This document shows, piece after piece, positions 8,728-17,310 of a stretch of 44,922 bases of DNA (within the stretch, counting starts at the first letter, position 1; every line of letters begins with the position of its first letter). The translations under genes were made by a program, and so were the position numbers. Source of the stretch: Cytophagales bacterium CG12_big_fil_rev_8_21_14_0_65_40_12. Its GTDB lineage: Bacteria > Bacteroidota > Bacteroidia > Cytophagales > Cyclobacteriaceae. The notes beneath the pieces were generated by a model, which ran no database searches, was not told the DNA's origin, and saw nothing but the letters and a program-made list of their open reading frames with translations. The stretch covers positions 1-44,922 of the forward strand of contig PCUU01000089.1 of the NCBI GenBank assembly GCA_002786855.1, given 5' to 3'.

Positions 8728-9454
8728 ACTCCACCCGAATCTTCTTCAAAAGATCATCGCGGTAGTTTTTACCGATTGGGATTTGCTCTCCGTTCATTAG
8801 CACATAGGCTGAGTTGATGGCATCCATATGGTCCACATTAATGGTGAAGCTACGGTGGGTACGATAGAAGTTCTTTGGGAGTCTTTCTGAAAGATCGGTT
8901 AAACTACCACGGATAAGGTGTTTTTGGTTATTGACCGTATAAAGTTCTATGTATACGTGATCGCTTTTTAGGTAGCGAATATCATTAAGTTTGATTTTAT
9001 GAAAGAGGTTTTTCTCCTTTATAAAAATGGCGTCTTTGATCAGTAAGTCTTCTTCTTGAGTTTTGACATTCCCCCTGCTTTCGGCATAGCTGTGTAAGGC
9101 TAACTCTATTGACGTATAGAGATCATCTTTATTAAATGGTTTGACCAAATACGCGGGAGGCGATACCTTTTTGACCCGTTCTATAGTACCCGCATCGGCA
9201 TTGGAAGTAAGGAAAATAAAAGGGAAATCGTATTGCTCTTTGATTGTCCAAGCTAGGTCTACTCCATCCTTTTTTCCACCCAATTGAATATCGAGAATAG
9301 CGATATCAGGCCTCTCGGCTTCAATCGTTTCAAGGGCTTCTTCATAGTTGATGGCAGGCTCCAAAACTTCATAGCCTAAGTCTTCTAGGATCAAGCAGAT
9401 ATTCTCTGCAATCACCATTTCGTCTTCAACTACCAGTATTTTTACTTTGCTCAT
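8726..9454 (-). CDS. LytTR-family response regulator
   Basis: The 242-residue product has a receiver domain (about 1-120) with acidic residues E10, D11 and E12, phosphoacceptor D55, T83 and K105, then a LytTR DNA-binding domain (about 140-242). I chose the ATG at 9454 because MSKVKILVVEDE begins the receiver there; an earlier ATG at 9538 would lie inside the kinase gene and add 28 unrelated residues. The start is one base beyond the kinase stop codon, so the two are surely co-transcribed. LytTR regulators bind paired direct repeats about 21 bp apart, which is what is seen upstream of the giant secreted-protein gene at 7555-7768. Confidence 0.93.
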   Translation of the reverse strand: MSKVKILVVEDEMVIAENICLILEDLGYEVLEPAINYEEALETIEAERPDIAILDIQLGGKKDGVDLAWTIKEQYDFPFIFLTSNADAGTIERVKKVSPPAYLVKPFNKDDLYTSIELALHSYAESRGNVKTQEEDLLIKDAIFIKEKNLFHKIKLNDIRYLKSDHVYIELYTVNNQKHLIRGSLTDLSERLPKNFYRTHRSFTINVDHMDAINSAYVLMNGEQIPIGKNYRDDLLKKIRVE

Positions 9455-9455
9455 T

Positions 9456-11564
9456 TTAGATTGCCTTGCGCTGTAAGGTGTCGGTGAAGTTAACAACAAA
9501 TTTTGCTCCTCCAATGTTTGAATACTCAACACTGCCATAGAGTTGTTTAGCCAATCTTCTGACTAACCTTAAACCTAGACTTTTGGCTTTTTGAAAATCA
9601 AATGAGTCTGGCAATCCACCTCCATTATCTTCTACTGTCAATTGATGCTTTCCTTCACCCAATGAATTAATGGAAACAGAAAGGGTACCTTGTTCGCCAT
9701 TGTTAAAGGCATATTTATAGGCATTAGAGATCAGTTCGTTCAAAATCAAGCCCAAAGGAATTGCAGTATCGATATCGAATTCAGACGTTGATCCGCCATT
9801 TACCACGGTATTCACATCTGCTTTTTTATTATAAATGGTGCCCAACTCTCCTACTAACATATTGGCATATTCTTCAAAATTAATGGTTGCCAAGTTTTCG
9901 TTTTGATAGAGCTTTTGATGAATTAAGGCCATAGCTTTTACCCTATTCTGGCCTTCCATAAATGTCGCTTGGGTTTTTTCATCGTCAATTTCTCGTGATT
10001 GCAAATCCAAAAGGCTTGAAACTACCTGAAGATTGTTTTTTACCCTGTGGTGAATTTCTTTGAGTAGCAACTCCTTTTCTGACAAGGATTTTTCAATAAT
10101 CCCGTTCGCCTTTCTCAATTTTTGGCGACCTCTTTGAATCAAAATGGCTATGGCAATAATCAAGAGCAGCACAATGAGGATTCCAATCAGTAAATATCTT
10201 TGTTGTTTTAATTGTGCCCGTTGTGCTCGCTGACTTTCTTGCAACAAAGCGTTCTCTCCTTCTATTCTTTCTGTTTCAAACTCAGTGGTCATTTTGGCGA
10301 TGGCATCCGTTCTGGTCTGATCATTGATTTCTTCAGATATGCCTTTAGAAATTTGGCTGAATTCATAGGCCTTTTGATATTGATTCAGCTTAGAGTAAAT
10401 CAAGGCCAATATTTCTGCTAGTTTTAGCTTTACATTGCCAGATTCCGCAATATTGGCAAGCTCCCAGCCCTCTAGAGCATAAGGCAATGCGGCTTGTAAT
10501 AGGTTTTTACTTTCCTGAGTAAAATCAGAGTAAACCGAGTCCACCAAAAATAATTTTGCTTCAGCAAGGCTTCCATAAACATCTGCTTTGGATTTTGGAG
10601 CATAATTTGATGGGATTGACTTTACAGCTTCCACCATATACTCATGGTTTTTGCGATAATCACCTCTCTGTTTTTCTATCCAAGCCACATTGTTATAATA
10701 ACTCACTGAGCTCCTTCCTAGCTCCTTGTCTATTTCCCACGCATTAGTCAACGACTCAAATGCTTCATCCAAACTGTCCTGCAATATCAAAATCTGCCCA
10801 ATATTGGTGTAGGCCAAGGATACTCGCCCTTTTTCACCTGCCAGTCTTGCTATCTCTCTTGACTGTCTTATGTAAGCTTTGCCCTTTTCGTACTGCTTTT
10901 GTTCTTTCAAAATCAGGCCATAAACCATGTACGGATAATGGATTCTAGCAGTGTCACCTGTGGCCTTTCTGAACCTGATTGCTTCCAATATTCTTTCAGA
11001 GGCTATGTCCAGCTTTCTGAGATAATAGCTACAAAGTCCAGAGTAATTGTAGCTCATCGCAAGGCGATATGAGGTCCCATCTGCTATATTTCTTGTTATA
11101 ATTGAGTCATAATGTAGAATGGCAGTATCAAAATTAGACATGCCTTGGTAAGTCGAAGCCAAATCAAATTGGGTATAAGAGAGTTCCTTTTTGAGGCCCT
11201 CTCTTTTTTGGATTGTCATCGCTTCATTCAGCAATTCAATCCCCTTCTCTTTTTGCCTAATATTGACATAAGCTACCCCTAGGGCACTAAGGCTTTCAGC
11301 CTCATACTTTGGAGCATCAACGGATAAGGATAGAGCTGTTTCTAAGGCTCTATTCATATAAAAGAGGGCTGAATCGAAATTAACTCTTGTCAACTCTTCA
11401 CCTACTAATAGGTCAATAGTGAGCTTTACGGTATCATGTGCAGCCGATGCTCTAATTTGTAGAAGCGAGTCTATTTTGGTTTGAGCAATCAGATTCTGTT
11501 CGTCACAAACCGAAATAAAAAATATCAGAATAGATAAAACAGTTAGTGCTCTGAATTTCAGCAT
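9456..11564 (-). CDS. TPR-containing sensor histidine kinase (HisKA_2 type)
   Basis: The 702-residue protein has a signal peptide (about 1-28), a TPR-repeat sensor region (about 60-430), a short coiled coil, one membrane helix (about 443-465), a HisKA_2 dimerisation domain and a HATPase_c domain (about 590-697). The H-box reads LLKEIHHRVKNNLQ with histidines 505 and 506; the ATP-binding N-box ILNELISNAYKYAF and the G-box DNGGGLP are intact. The TPR region would lie in the periplasm, a layout common in Bacteroidota kinases paired with LytTR regulators. It partners the gene that starts one base after its stop. The signal sensed is not apparent. Confidence 0.92.
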   Translation of the reverse strand: MLKFRALTVLSILIFFISVCDEQNLIAQTKIDSLLQIRASAAHDTVKLTIDLLVGEELTRVNFDSALFYMNRALETALSLSVDAPKYEAESLSALGVAYVNIRQKEKGIELLNEAMTIQKREGLKKELSYTQFDLASTYQGMSNFDTAILHYDSIITRNIADGTSYRLAMSYNYSGLCSYYLRKLDIASERILEAIRFRKATGDTARIHYPYMVYGLILKEQKQYEKGKAYIRQSREIARLAGEKGRVSLAYTNIGQILILQDSLDEAFESLTNAWEIDKELGRSSVSYYNNVAWIEKQRGDYRKNHEYMVEAVKSIPSNYAPKSKADVYGSLAEAKLFLVDSVYSDFTQESKNLLQAALPYALEGWELANIAESGNVKLKLAEILALIYSKLNQYQKAYEFSQISKGISEEINDQTRTDAIAKMTTEFETERIEGENALLQESQRAQRAQLKQQRYLLIGILIVLLLIIAIAILIQRGRQKLRKANGIIEKSLSEKELLLKEIHHRVKNNLQVVSSLLDLQSREIDDEKTQATFMEGQNRVKAMALIHQKLYQNENLATINFEEYANMLVGELGTIYNKKADVNTVVNGGSTSEFDIDTAIPLGLILNELISNAYKYAFNNGEQGTLSVSINSLGEGKHQLTVEDNGGGLPDSFDFQKAKSLGLRLVRRLAKQLYGSVEYSNIGGAKFVVNFTDTLQRKAI

Positions 11565-11812
11565 GGCTTAAGTCTAATGGAGTTAGTCTGTTTAACCGAA
11601 AATACAACTGTAAATCCTAAATCAGACACTCATTACAAATTATCTTAAAGAATAATTCTCCTGATTTAAATGTCTTTATTGAGTTTCTTATTTATCAGAA
11701 ATTTATAACATACTTTTTAAAGTCAGAATGTATTAAACCGTAGAACCGTAAATACCACTGATTCAAATGAATTGCCAGATTACTTCAAAAATAGAACTTG
11801 TTTAGCAAAGCA
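11565..11812. other. AT-rich intergenic stretch
   Basis: This stretch lies between the kinase start and the terminator region of the FKBP gene. I see no gene, repeat or clear promoter in it beyond general AT richness. It should contain the promoter of the kinase-regulator operon. Confidence 0.5.
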
Positions 11813-11848
11813 TAAAAAAACGGACTCACCTTTTCAGATTAGTCCGTT
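11813..11848 (-). terminator. Intrinsic terminator of the FKBP gene
   Basis: AACGGACT at 11819-11826 pairs with AGTCCGTT at 11841-11848. In the minus-strand direction the hairpin is followed by a run of seven or more U residues (the A run ending at 11820). It begins 24 bp after the FKBP stop codon. Confidence 0.75.
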
Positions 11849-11871
11849 CCAATATTTTAAGTATTGCTTAA

Positions 11872-12300
11872 TTAAGCGATTTCTACTAATTCTATATCGA
11901 AGATTAAATCTTTACCCGCTAGGTCATGATTGGCATCGATCACTACGATATCTTCTTTTATCTCTTTCACCTTGACTGGTACTTGTTGCCCATTGGGTTG
12001 GGTCATCGCGAGTTGCTGACCTACTTCAGGGTTTAAATCTGGAGGTAAATTATTCTTAGGAACATCAAAGTAAAGCTCTTCATTCACTTCACCATAAGCT
12101 TCAGCAGCAGGAATTTCAGCTGTTATTTTCTTACCCATTTCAAGTCCATCCACAGCCATATCGAATCCTTTAATCATTTGACCCGCGCCTACCTGAAAAC
12201 CAAGGGGTTCTCTGCCTTCTGATGAATCGAAGATTGTTCCATCTTTCAACCTTCCTGTGTAATGTACTTTGACGTTATCGCCCTTTTTTGCTTTTAACAT
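11872..12300 (-). CDS. FKBP-type peptidyl-prolyl isomerase, SlyD-like
   Basis: The 142-residue cytoplasmic protein begins with the FKBP core (KGDNVKVHYTGRLKDGTIFDSS), has an inserted chaperone (IF) segment at about 70-120, and returns to the core with FDIELVEI. It catalyses prolyl cis-trans isomerisation and probably assists folding. The length matches short SlyD-type proteins, but the histidine- and cysteine-rich metal-binding tail of E. coli SlyD is absent. It is a single gene with its own terminator and a TACCTTTG -7 box upstream. Confidence 0.93.
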   Translation of the reverse strand: MLKAKKGDNVKVHYTGRLKDGTIFDSSEGREPLGFQVGAGQMIKGFDMAVDGLEMGKKITAEIPAAEAYGEVNEELYFDVPKNNLPPDLNPEVGQQLAMTQPNGQQVPVKVKEIKEDIVVIDANHDLAGKDLIFDIELVEIA

Positions 12301-12341
12301 AAATCTTGGTTTTAGTTTTATCCTTGATTTTTAATTGGTTA

Positions 12342-12349
12342 CAAAGGTA
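12342..12349 (-). promoter_or_regulatory. -7 box of the FKBP gene
   Basis: The minus strand reads TACCTTTG here, an exact match to the Bacteroidota -7 consensus TAnnTTTG. It lies about 42 bp upstream of the ATG at 12300. A good -33 TTTG at the usual distance is not evident. Confidence 0.5.
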
Positions 12350-12470
12350 AAAATCCTTTATGGAATGCCCAGCAATAACCCGAAAAGCTGCAAATTAGTT
12401 GATCCTCTTTGGTTTATGATCAAGGATCTCTTACAGGAATGAGCCCTTGATCACGGTAGATAAAACAAAG

Positions 12471-12501
12471 TTTGCAATCAGGCTCATCTTGTTTAGTTTT
12501 A
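12471..12501 (+). promoter_or_regulatory. Candidate promoter of the BASS transporter
   Basis: TTTG at 12471-12474 and TAGTTTTA at 12494-12501 are 19 bp apart, matching the Bacteroidota TTTG/TAnnTTTG layout with one mismatch. Transcription would begin very near the ATG at 12506, so the mRNA may be almost leaderless. Confidence 0.4.
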
Positions 12502-12505
12502 TGGC

Positions 12506-13420
12506 ATGTCGACATTAGATCAAGTGCGCATCAATTTTTCTGATGATAGCGTAGGCCTGCTTAATTTCTGTTTGGGGTTTATCATGTTTGGAGTGGCTCT
12601 TAATCTTAAAAAAGCTAATTTCCTTAACTTATTAAATCATAAAAAAGCCTTTTTTACTGGTATCAGCAGCCAATTTATTCTGCTTCCCGCTTTTACTTTT
12701 CTACTGATTTGGATAATTAAGCCTCATCCTGGTTTGGCCTTAGGCATGATCCTGGTAGCGGCCTGCCCCGGAGGGAACGTATCCAACTTCTATTCCCTGA
12801 TCGGAAAAGGGAATGCGGCACTCTCGGTTACACTTACGGCCTTTGCCACCATCATTGCTGCTTTTGCTACGCCTTTCAACTTTCAGTTTTGGGGAAGCCT
12901 CTTACCCGACACTTCCGAAATGATTCAGAATATTGGACTTGGATTTTGGCAGATGTTCAAAACCGTTTTGCTCATTTTGGTCTTCCCATTAATATTAGGT
13001 CTGCTTGTGGGTAACCAATTGCCGAAACTTACCAAAACCATAGAAAAACCGACCAAAGTGATTTCATTTCTCATTCTGCTGGCGTTTATCGTGGTGGCCA
13101 CGGTAGATAACATTGATGTTTTTAAAAACTACATTCATTATGTAGTGCTGTTGGTGTTGGCGCATAATCTCATGGCCTTAAGCATTGGTTATTTTTCTTC
13201 GAAACTGGTGGGGAATAATGAAGAAGACTGCCGTACCATTTCCATTGAAACCGGAATCCAAAATGGTGGACTGGCTTTGGTGCTGATCTTTAACTTTTTT
13301 GATGGCAATGGGCCGATGGCCTTAATCGCAGCTTGGTGGGGAGTTTGGGACGTTTTCTCTGGTTATTTAACCGCCAGCTATTTTGCGTATAGATCCAAAA
13401 AGAGATTGGCCTTAGGCTAA
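12506..13420 (+). CDS. BASS (bile acid:sodium symporter) family transporter
   Basis: The 304-residue inner-membrane protein is almost entirely hydrophobic, with about ten membrane helices, the size of bacterial BASS carriers. The conserved family motif is present as AACPGGNVSNFYS at about residues 88-100, and a second conserved region follows at about 245 (SIETGIQNGGLAL). Family members import organic anions with sodium; bile acids are unlikely here and the substrate cannot be deduced. It stands alone, divergent from the FKBP gene and convergent with the cupin gene. Confidence 0.9.
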   Translation: MSTLDQVRINFSDDSVGLLNFCLGFIMFGVALNLKKANFLNLLNHKKAFFTGISSQFILLPAFTFLLIWIIKPHPGLALGMILVAACPGGNVSNFYSLIGKGNAALSVTLTAFATIIAAFATPFNFQFWGSLLPDTSEMIQNIGLGFWQMFKTVLLILVFPLILGLLVGNQLPKLTKTIEKPTKVISFLILLAFIVVATVDNIDVFKNYIHYVVLLVLAHNLMALSIGYFSSKLVGNNEEDCRTISIETGIQNGGLALVLIFNFFDGNGPMALIAAWWGVWDVFSGYLTASYFAYRSKKRLALG

Positions 13421-13454
13421 ACTTTAGCCATTGCAAGATTTCATGCCTTTGAGA

Positions 13455-13479
13455 TCGACCTCGTTACAAACAAGGTCGA
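13455..13479. repeat. Hairpin repeat (CTCGTT/AACAAG family) at convergent gene ends
   Basis: TCGACCTCGTT at 13455-13465 and AACAAGGTCGA at 13469-13479 pair over 11 bp with one mismatch around a 3-nt loop ACA. It lies between the stops of the BASS gene (+) and the cupin gene (-). Two relatives occur at 14821-14889, also between convergent genes. A role as a bidirectional transcript end is likely, but there is no U-tract. Confidence 0.65.
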
Positions 13480-13499
13480 GTGGATTAGTTGATAACAGA

Positions 13500-13964
13500 T
13501 TAGTTGGGTTCTGGCAATTCTGCAGTACCCTTAGTCCTCCATTTGGCTACGAAAAAGGTAAGCGTATCCGATCCCGTGTTCAATAAGCCATGCGTGTCCC
13601 AAGGTTGGGCATAGAGCAAATCCTGAGCATTAGCCACTTGTTCCTTTCCATTGATACTCCAAACGCCTGAACCTCTGGCGATGTACATTAATTCTTCTTC
13701 TAAATGTCGATGAGGTGGGTGTACTTCTTGTCCCGGCAGCACGTCAATAACGGCAGTAAACATCAATGAAGTCCCAAAAGTGGTGGTTTCATCGGGCGTG
13801 AATACATCCATTCTCCCCCATTGGTCCACAGTTTTTATGGCCTTGGCTGTGGTGAATACTTGGGTATCAATTGATTTCGAATCTGGTTTGGCAGCGTTCT
13901 TTCCTAGATAGAAACCAAGGATGCCGGCTGTGCAAATAACTATAATTACAAAGAGTGATTTCAT
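13500..13964 (-). CDS. Membrane-anchored or secreted cupin-domain protein
   Basis: The 154-residue product has an N-terminal signal or anchor segment (about 1-22) and a single cupin barrel. Cupin motif 1 reads HPPHRHLEEELMYIARGSG, giving the usual His-x-His and Glu metal ligands, and motif 2 supplies the histidine in PWDTHGLLN. Such small cupins bind a metal and may be sugar or small-molecule binding proteins or dioxygenase-like enzymes. No substrate can be deduced. It is transcribed alone. Confidence 0.85.
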   Translation of the reverse strand: MKSLFVIIVICTAGILGFYLGKNAAKPDSKSIDTQVFTTAKAIKTVDQWGRMDVFTPDETTTFGTSLMFTAVIDVLPGQEVHPPHRHLEEELMYIARGSGVWSINGKEQVANAQDLLYAQPWDTHGLLNTGSDTLTFFVAKWRTKGTAELPEPN

Positions 13965-13995
13965 AGTTGAAATTTAAGGTTCATGACACAAGATA

Positions 13996-14130
13996 ATGGC
14001 TATCGAACAAATTTCAACTTTTACCATCGAGGTGGAGTGCTACTACTGCGGTCGAGCTTGTTATATCGGAGATAGAGAAGACCACGAAAGAATATTAAAA
14101 TACTTTTTATTATGTTTAGTTAATGAATAA
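13996..14130 (+). CDS. Possible 44-residue protein with a CxxC pair
   Basis: A 44-codon frame begins at ATG 13996 and overlaps the CPBP gene start by 8 bp. It encodes CYYCGRAC, a pattern reminiscent of small zinc ribbons, followed by a hydrophobic C-terminus. It could be a translated leader coupled to the CPBP gene or a chance frame in an intergenic region. Nothing else in the sequence decides between these. Confidence 0.2.
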   Translation: MAIEQISTFTIEVECYYCGRACYIGDREDHERILKYFLLCLVNE

Positions 14131-14806
14131 TATCACGTATGAATACCGATACCTGTTAGAACTTCTTAAAGGTCAAAAGAAATTAAAGAGACTTCGAACA
14201 GGTTGGAGTAAGCATCACCTTTTCAAAACAATCTCGGTCTATCTCCTTATAGATATACTCCTGAATTTCATAATCATATTTCCCCTCTATTTGTTATTTG
14301 AGCAATTTTTCGATACTTACAATGAGTTCCTAAAGAATGACTTTGAAATAATTCTGTTAGGCGTTTTAATTTTACCCTTTATTGAGGAACTCTTGTTCAG
14401 GTGGCCCATGGTCTATAAAGAACTGCATTTTAAGCTGTTCTTAGTCCTTGTAAGTTTAATTCTTATCACATTATACTGGCCGATCGGACTCGCTCTGTTT
14501 ATTTCCGTGCTTTTTTTGGTTTCGTTGGATTGGAAGAAAGACTATAAATATGATATTGAAGGATTACATGCCAAATACTCAAGACACATTTTCTGGATCC
14601 TCACAGTGTCATTTGCATTAGTTCATATGAGCAATTATGACTACCAATCAATTCCAATTTGGGTGTATCCATTTATGGTCATACCTCAGTTTATAGGAGG
14701 TGTCTTCTTAGGCATAGTCAGAATAAGATTCGGGTTAAGGTACTCCATTATACTGCATAGCTTATTCAATTTGTTCGCTTTTGGAGTAGATTTCATCTTT
14801 GGTTGA
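14123..14806 (+). CDS. CPBP-family intramembrane metalloprotease
   Basis: The 227-residue membrane protein has about six hydrophobic helices. It carries the three CPBP (Abi/CAAX-like) motifs: EELLFR at about residue 90, a histidine in FALVHMSNY at about 171, and HSLFNLF at about 212. These glutamates and histidines form the metal site of Rce1-like proteases. Bacterial members process or protect against small peptides, or have roles not yet known. It is a single gene, divergent from the cupin gene. Confidence 0.85.
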   Translation: MNNITYEYRYLLELLKGQKKLKRLRTGWSKHHLFKTISVYLLIDILLNFIIIFPLYLLFEQFFDTYNEFLKNDFEIILLGVLILPFIEELLFRWPMVYKELHFKLFLVLVSLILITLYWPIGLALFISVLFLVSLDWKKDYKYDIEGLHAKYSRHIFWILTVSFALVHMSNYDYQSIPIWVYPFMVIPQFIGGVFLGIVRIRFGLRYSIILHSLFNLFAFGVDFIFG

Positions 14807-14820
14807 ATTAGTTTGAAGGC

Positions 14821-14889
14821 CAACATCGTTGTAAACAAGGTCGATTAGGAATAAGCTTTCGCTGTCAACCTCGTTGCAAACGAGGCCGA
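14821..14889. repeat. Two further CTCGTT/AACGAG hairpin repeats
   Basis: Two 24-bp copies at 14821-14844 and 14866-14889, 45 bp apart, share TCGTTnnAAACrAGGyCGA with the copy at 13456-13479. The second copy is a perfect 7-bp hairpin (CCTCGTT-GCA-AACGAGG, 14869-14885). The first is degenerate. They lie between the convergent CPBP and GH65 genes. Confidence 0.65.
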
Positions 14890-14922
14890 GTAGGGAGAGG
14901 TAGAATAGGAATTTAAAAACAA

Positions 14923-14954
14923 AAAACTCTTCCAGTTTTCGCTGAAAGAGTTTT
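14923..14954. terminator. Intrinsic terminator of the glucan operon
   Basis: AAAACTCTTCCAG at 14923-14935 pairs with CTGAAAGAGTTTT at 14942-14954 with one mismatch around TTTTCG. In the minus direction it is followed by a U-rich run (complement of TTTAAAAACAAAA), 24 bp after the GH65 stop. The symmetric T-run may also serve the plus-strand CPBP gene. Confidence 0.8.
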
Positions 14955-14977
14955 GAATCTCAAAAGACCAAACAATC

Positions 14978-17275
14978 TTAGTTCGGGATAATCACTTTGC
15001 CATTGGCTTTTAATTGATGCTCTTTGCCAAATAGGTAAACTGAAATTGGTTCAGCAGACTCATTCGATATGTTCACGCTGTCTTTCTTTACATTGATTTT
15101 GAGGTTGCGCTCGCGGAACTTGATCTTAAACGAATAGCCACCCCATTGATCAGGTACTGTCGGGTTGAAATGAAGCTGTCCTTCTTTCACCCGCATTCCA
15201 GCAAAACCTTTGACGAATGCCATCCAAGTGCCCGCCATGCTTGTGGTATGACAGCCATCTTCGGTGTCGTTATTATAATCATCCAAGTCGAGTCGGGCAG
15301 TGCGCAGGTACATCTCATAGGCCTTTTCTTTTCTGCCCAACTTGCAAGCCAAAATAGCATGTACGCATGGCGAAAGCGAAGACTCATGCACCGTCATCGG
15401 TTCATAGAAATCGAAGTTGCGCTCGATGGTTTCTAAATCAAATTCATCTTCGAAAAGGTAAATGCCTTGCAAGGTATCTGCTTGCTTGATGAAGCATGAC
15501 CTCAATATCCTATCCCAAGACCATTTCTGATTGATCGGTCTGTCCGTTTTGGCCAAATCTTTGGTTTGGATCAGCTCCTTATCCAAGAAGCCATCTTGCT
15601 GAAGAAAAACACCTTTCTCCTCATCATAACCCAAATACATTTTATCTAAAATGTCCTGCCATTTGGCTGTTTCAACGGCTTCATCAAATTCAACTTTCTT
15701 CAAGAGGCTGGCCAGCTTTTTATTGCCCTTGTTCTTGGCAATTCCCTCTAAGGTATATTTCAAAGTCCAAAGTGCCATTTTGCTGGTGTACCAGTTATTG
15801 TTCACGTTGTTTTCGTATTCATTTGGCCCTGTAACACCTAACATCACATACTGCTGTTTGCGATCAGACCAGTTCACGCGTTGCGCCCAGAAACGAGAAA
15901 TGGCAATCAATACTTCAAGTCCATAATCGAGCAAATAGTCCTGATCATCATGGTAATTGATGTAATCGAAAATAGCATAAGCAATAGCACCATTTCTATG
16001 GATTTCCTCGAAAGTGATCTCCCATTCGTTGTGACATTCTTCACCGTTCATGGTTACCATTGGGTACAAAGCAGCACCATTGGTAAAGCCTAATTTCTCA
16101 GCATTTTCGATAGCCTTTTTCAAATGCTTGAAGCGATACAGCAAAAGGTTTCTTGCTACTTCCTTATCTGAAGTGGCTAGGTAGAAAGGCAAACAATAAG
16201 CCTCTGTATCCCAGTAAGTGCTTCCTCCATATTTTTCGCCTGTAAATCCTTTAGGGCCAATATTTAGTCGCTCATCCTCGCCAGTATAGGTTTGGTTCAG
16301 TTGGAATATATTGAAACGAATGCCTTGCTGTGAAGAAACATCGCCATCGATAGTGATGTCGCTTTGCTCCCACTTTCTAGCCCAGGCTTTAACATGTTCT
16401 GCCAATAGCTTGTCAAAACCTGTATTGAAGGCTTCAGTCACCTCTTTTTCAGCTACCGTGGCCAAGGTATTCTTACCATGATTCATGGAAGAAATATTGG
16501 CGGCATATTTAAAGACGGTAATGGACTGTCCTTTGGTTAAATTCCCAGTTTCTACTGCTTCAATGTATTTATCACGTTCGTTGAAGGATTGGCCCGTACT
16601 CTCCCAAGCACCATCAATGTTATATTTCATGGCCGTGGCCACCCAAAAATCTGTTTTCTTCGTGCTTGCAATAACATAGGAAAAATCGCTTGCGGTTTTC
16701 TTTTCTTGCTCGATCCAAAATTTCTCATCGTAGTTCGAATCTTTGTTCATTACATCGAAATCCACATAAGGGGTTATTTTGGCTTCGCCCGAAAAATTGA
16801 GCGGAGTCAATTCGTATCGAATCGCTCCGATCCTGGTTTTTACCATGCTGCAAATTCGCTTGGCGGCTACTTTCACCTGCTTTCCGCTTGGTAATTCAGC
16901 TTTGAAGGAACGCTCTAACCAACCTTCTTTCATGTTCAATTCTCTTCTGAAATTGGACACTTTACAGGTATGTAAATCGAACATTTCGCCTTCGAACTCA
17001 AAATTGATTCCGATCCAATTACTGGCATTCAAAACTTTCGCGAAATATTCAGGATATCCATTTTTCCACCAGCCCACTCGGGTTTTGTCGGGATAGTAAA
17101 CCCCTGCAACATAATTGCCTTGTAAGGTTTCTCCAGAATAATGCTCTTCGAAATTGGCCCTTTGACCAAACATGCCATTGCCTAGGCTGAAAATACTTTC
17201 GGAAATACAATTATATTCTGGCTCAAAGCCTTCTTCTATAATTGACCATTCATTGTGTTTGATGTAGTCTTTCAT
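14978..17275 (-). CDS. GH65 disaccharide phosphorylase (maltose phosphorylase-like)
   Basis: The 765-residue cytoplasmic enzyme has the full GH65 layout: an N-terminal beta-sandwich (about 10-260), an alpha/alpha barrel (about 310-690) and a C-terminal beta domain. The catalytic acid lies in GPNEYENNVNNNWYT (Glu486), and the phosphate-binding His-Ser/Thr loop is visible near TEDGCHTTSMAGTW (about 637). GH65 phosphorylases split an alpha-linked glucose disaccharide with inversion, giving beta-glucose-1-phosphate and glucose. The motif resembles maltose phosphorylases, but kojibiose, nigerose or trehalose activity cannot be excluded. The next gene upstream is a beta-phosphoglucomutase, the expected partner. 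It is odd in an operon dominated by beta-glucanases. Confidence 0.9.
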   Translation of the reverse strand: MKDYIKHNEWSIIEEGFEPEYNCISESIFSLGNGMFGQRANFEEHYSGETLQGNYVAGVYYPDKTRVGWWKNGYPEYFAKVLNASNWIGINFEFEGEMFDLHTCKVSNFRRELNMKEGWLERSFKAELPSGKQVKVAAKRICSMVKTRIGAIRYELTPLNFSGEAKITPYVDFDVMNKDSNYDEKFWIEQEKKTASDFSYVIASTKKTDFWVATAMKYNIDGAWESTGQSFNERDKYIEAVETGNLTKGQSITVFKYAANISSMNHGKNTLATVAEKEVTEAFNTGFDKLLAEHVKAWARKWEQSDITIDGDVSSQQGIRFNIFQLNQTYTGEDERLNIGPKGFTGEKYGGSTYWDTEAYCLPFYLATSDKEVARNLLLYRFKHLKKAIENAEKLGFTNGAALYPMVTMNGEECHNEWEITFEEIHRNGAIAYAIFDYINYHDDQDYLLDYGLEVLIAISRFWAQRVNWSDRKQQYVMLGVTGPNEYENNVNNNWYTSKMALWTLKYTLEGIAKNKGNKKLASLLKKVEFDEAVETAKWQDILDKMYLGYDEEKGVFLQQDGFLDKELIQTKDLAKTDRPINQKWSWDRILRSCFIKQADTLQGIYLFEDEFDLETIERNFDFYEPMTVHESSLSPCVHAILACKLGRKEKAYEMYLRTARLDLDDYNNDTEDGCHTTSMAGTWMAFVKGFAGMRVKEGQLHFNPTVPDQWGGYSFKIKFRERNLKINVKKDSVNISNESAEPISVYLFGKEHQLKANGKVIIPN

Positions 17276-17310
17276 GTTAAACTGCGCGTTTCAATATTTT
17301 TTATCGACTA

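Noticed and set aside
9455-9538. 28-residue N-terminal extension of the LytTR regulator
   Set aside because: It lies inside the kinase gene. The receiver domain begins at the ATG at 9454, one base after the kinase stop.
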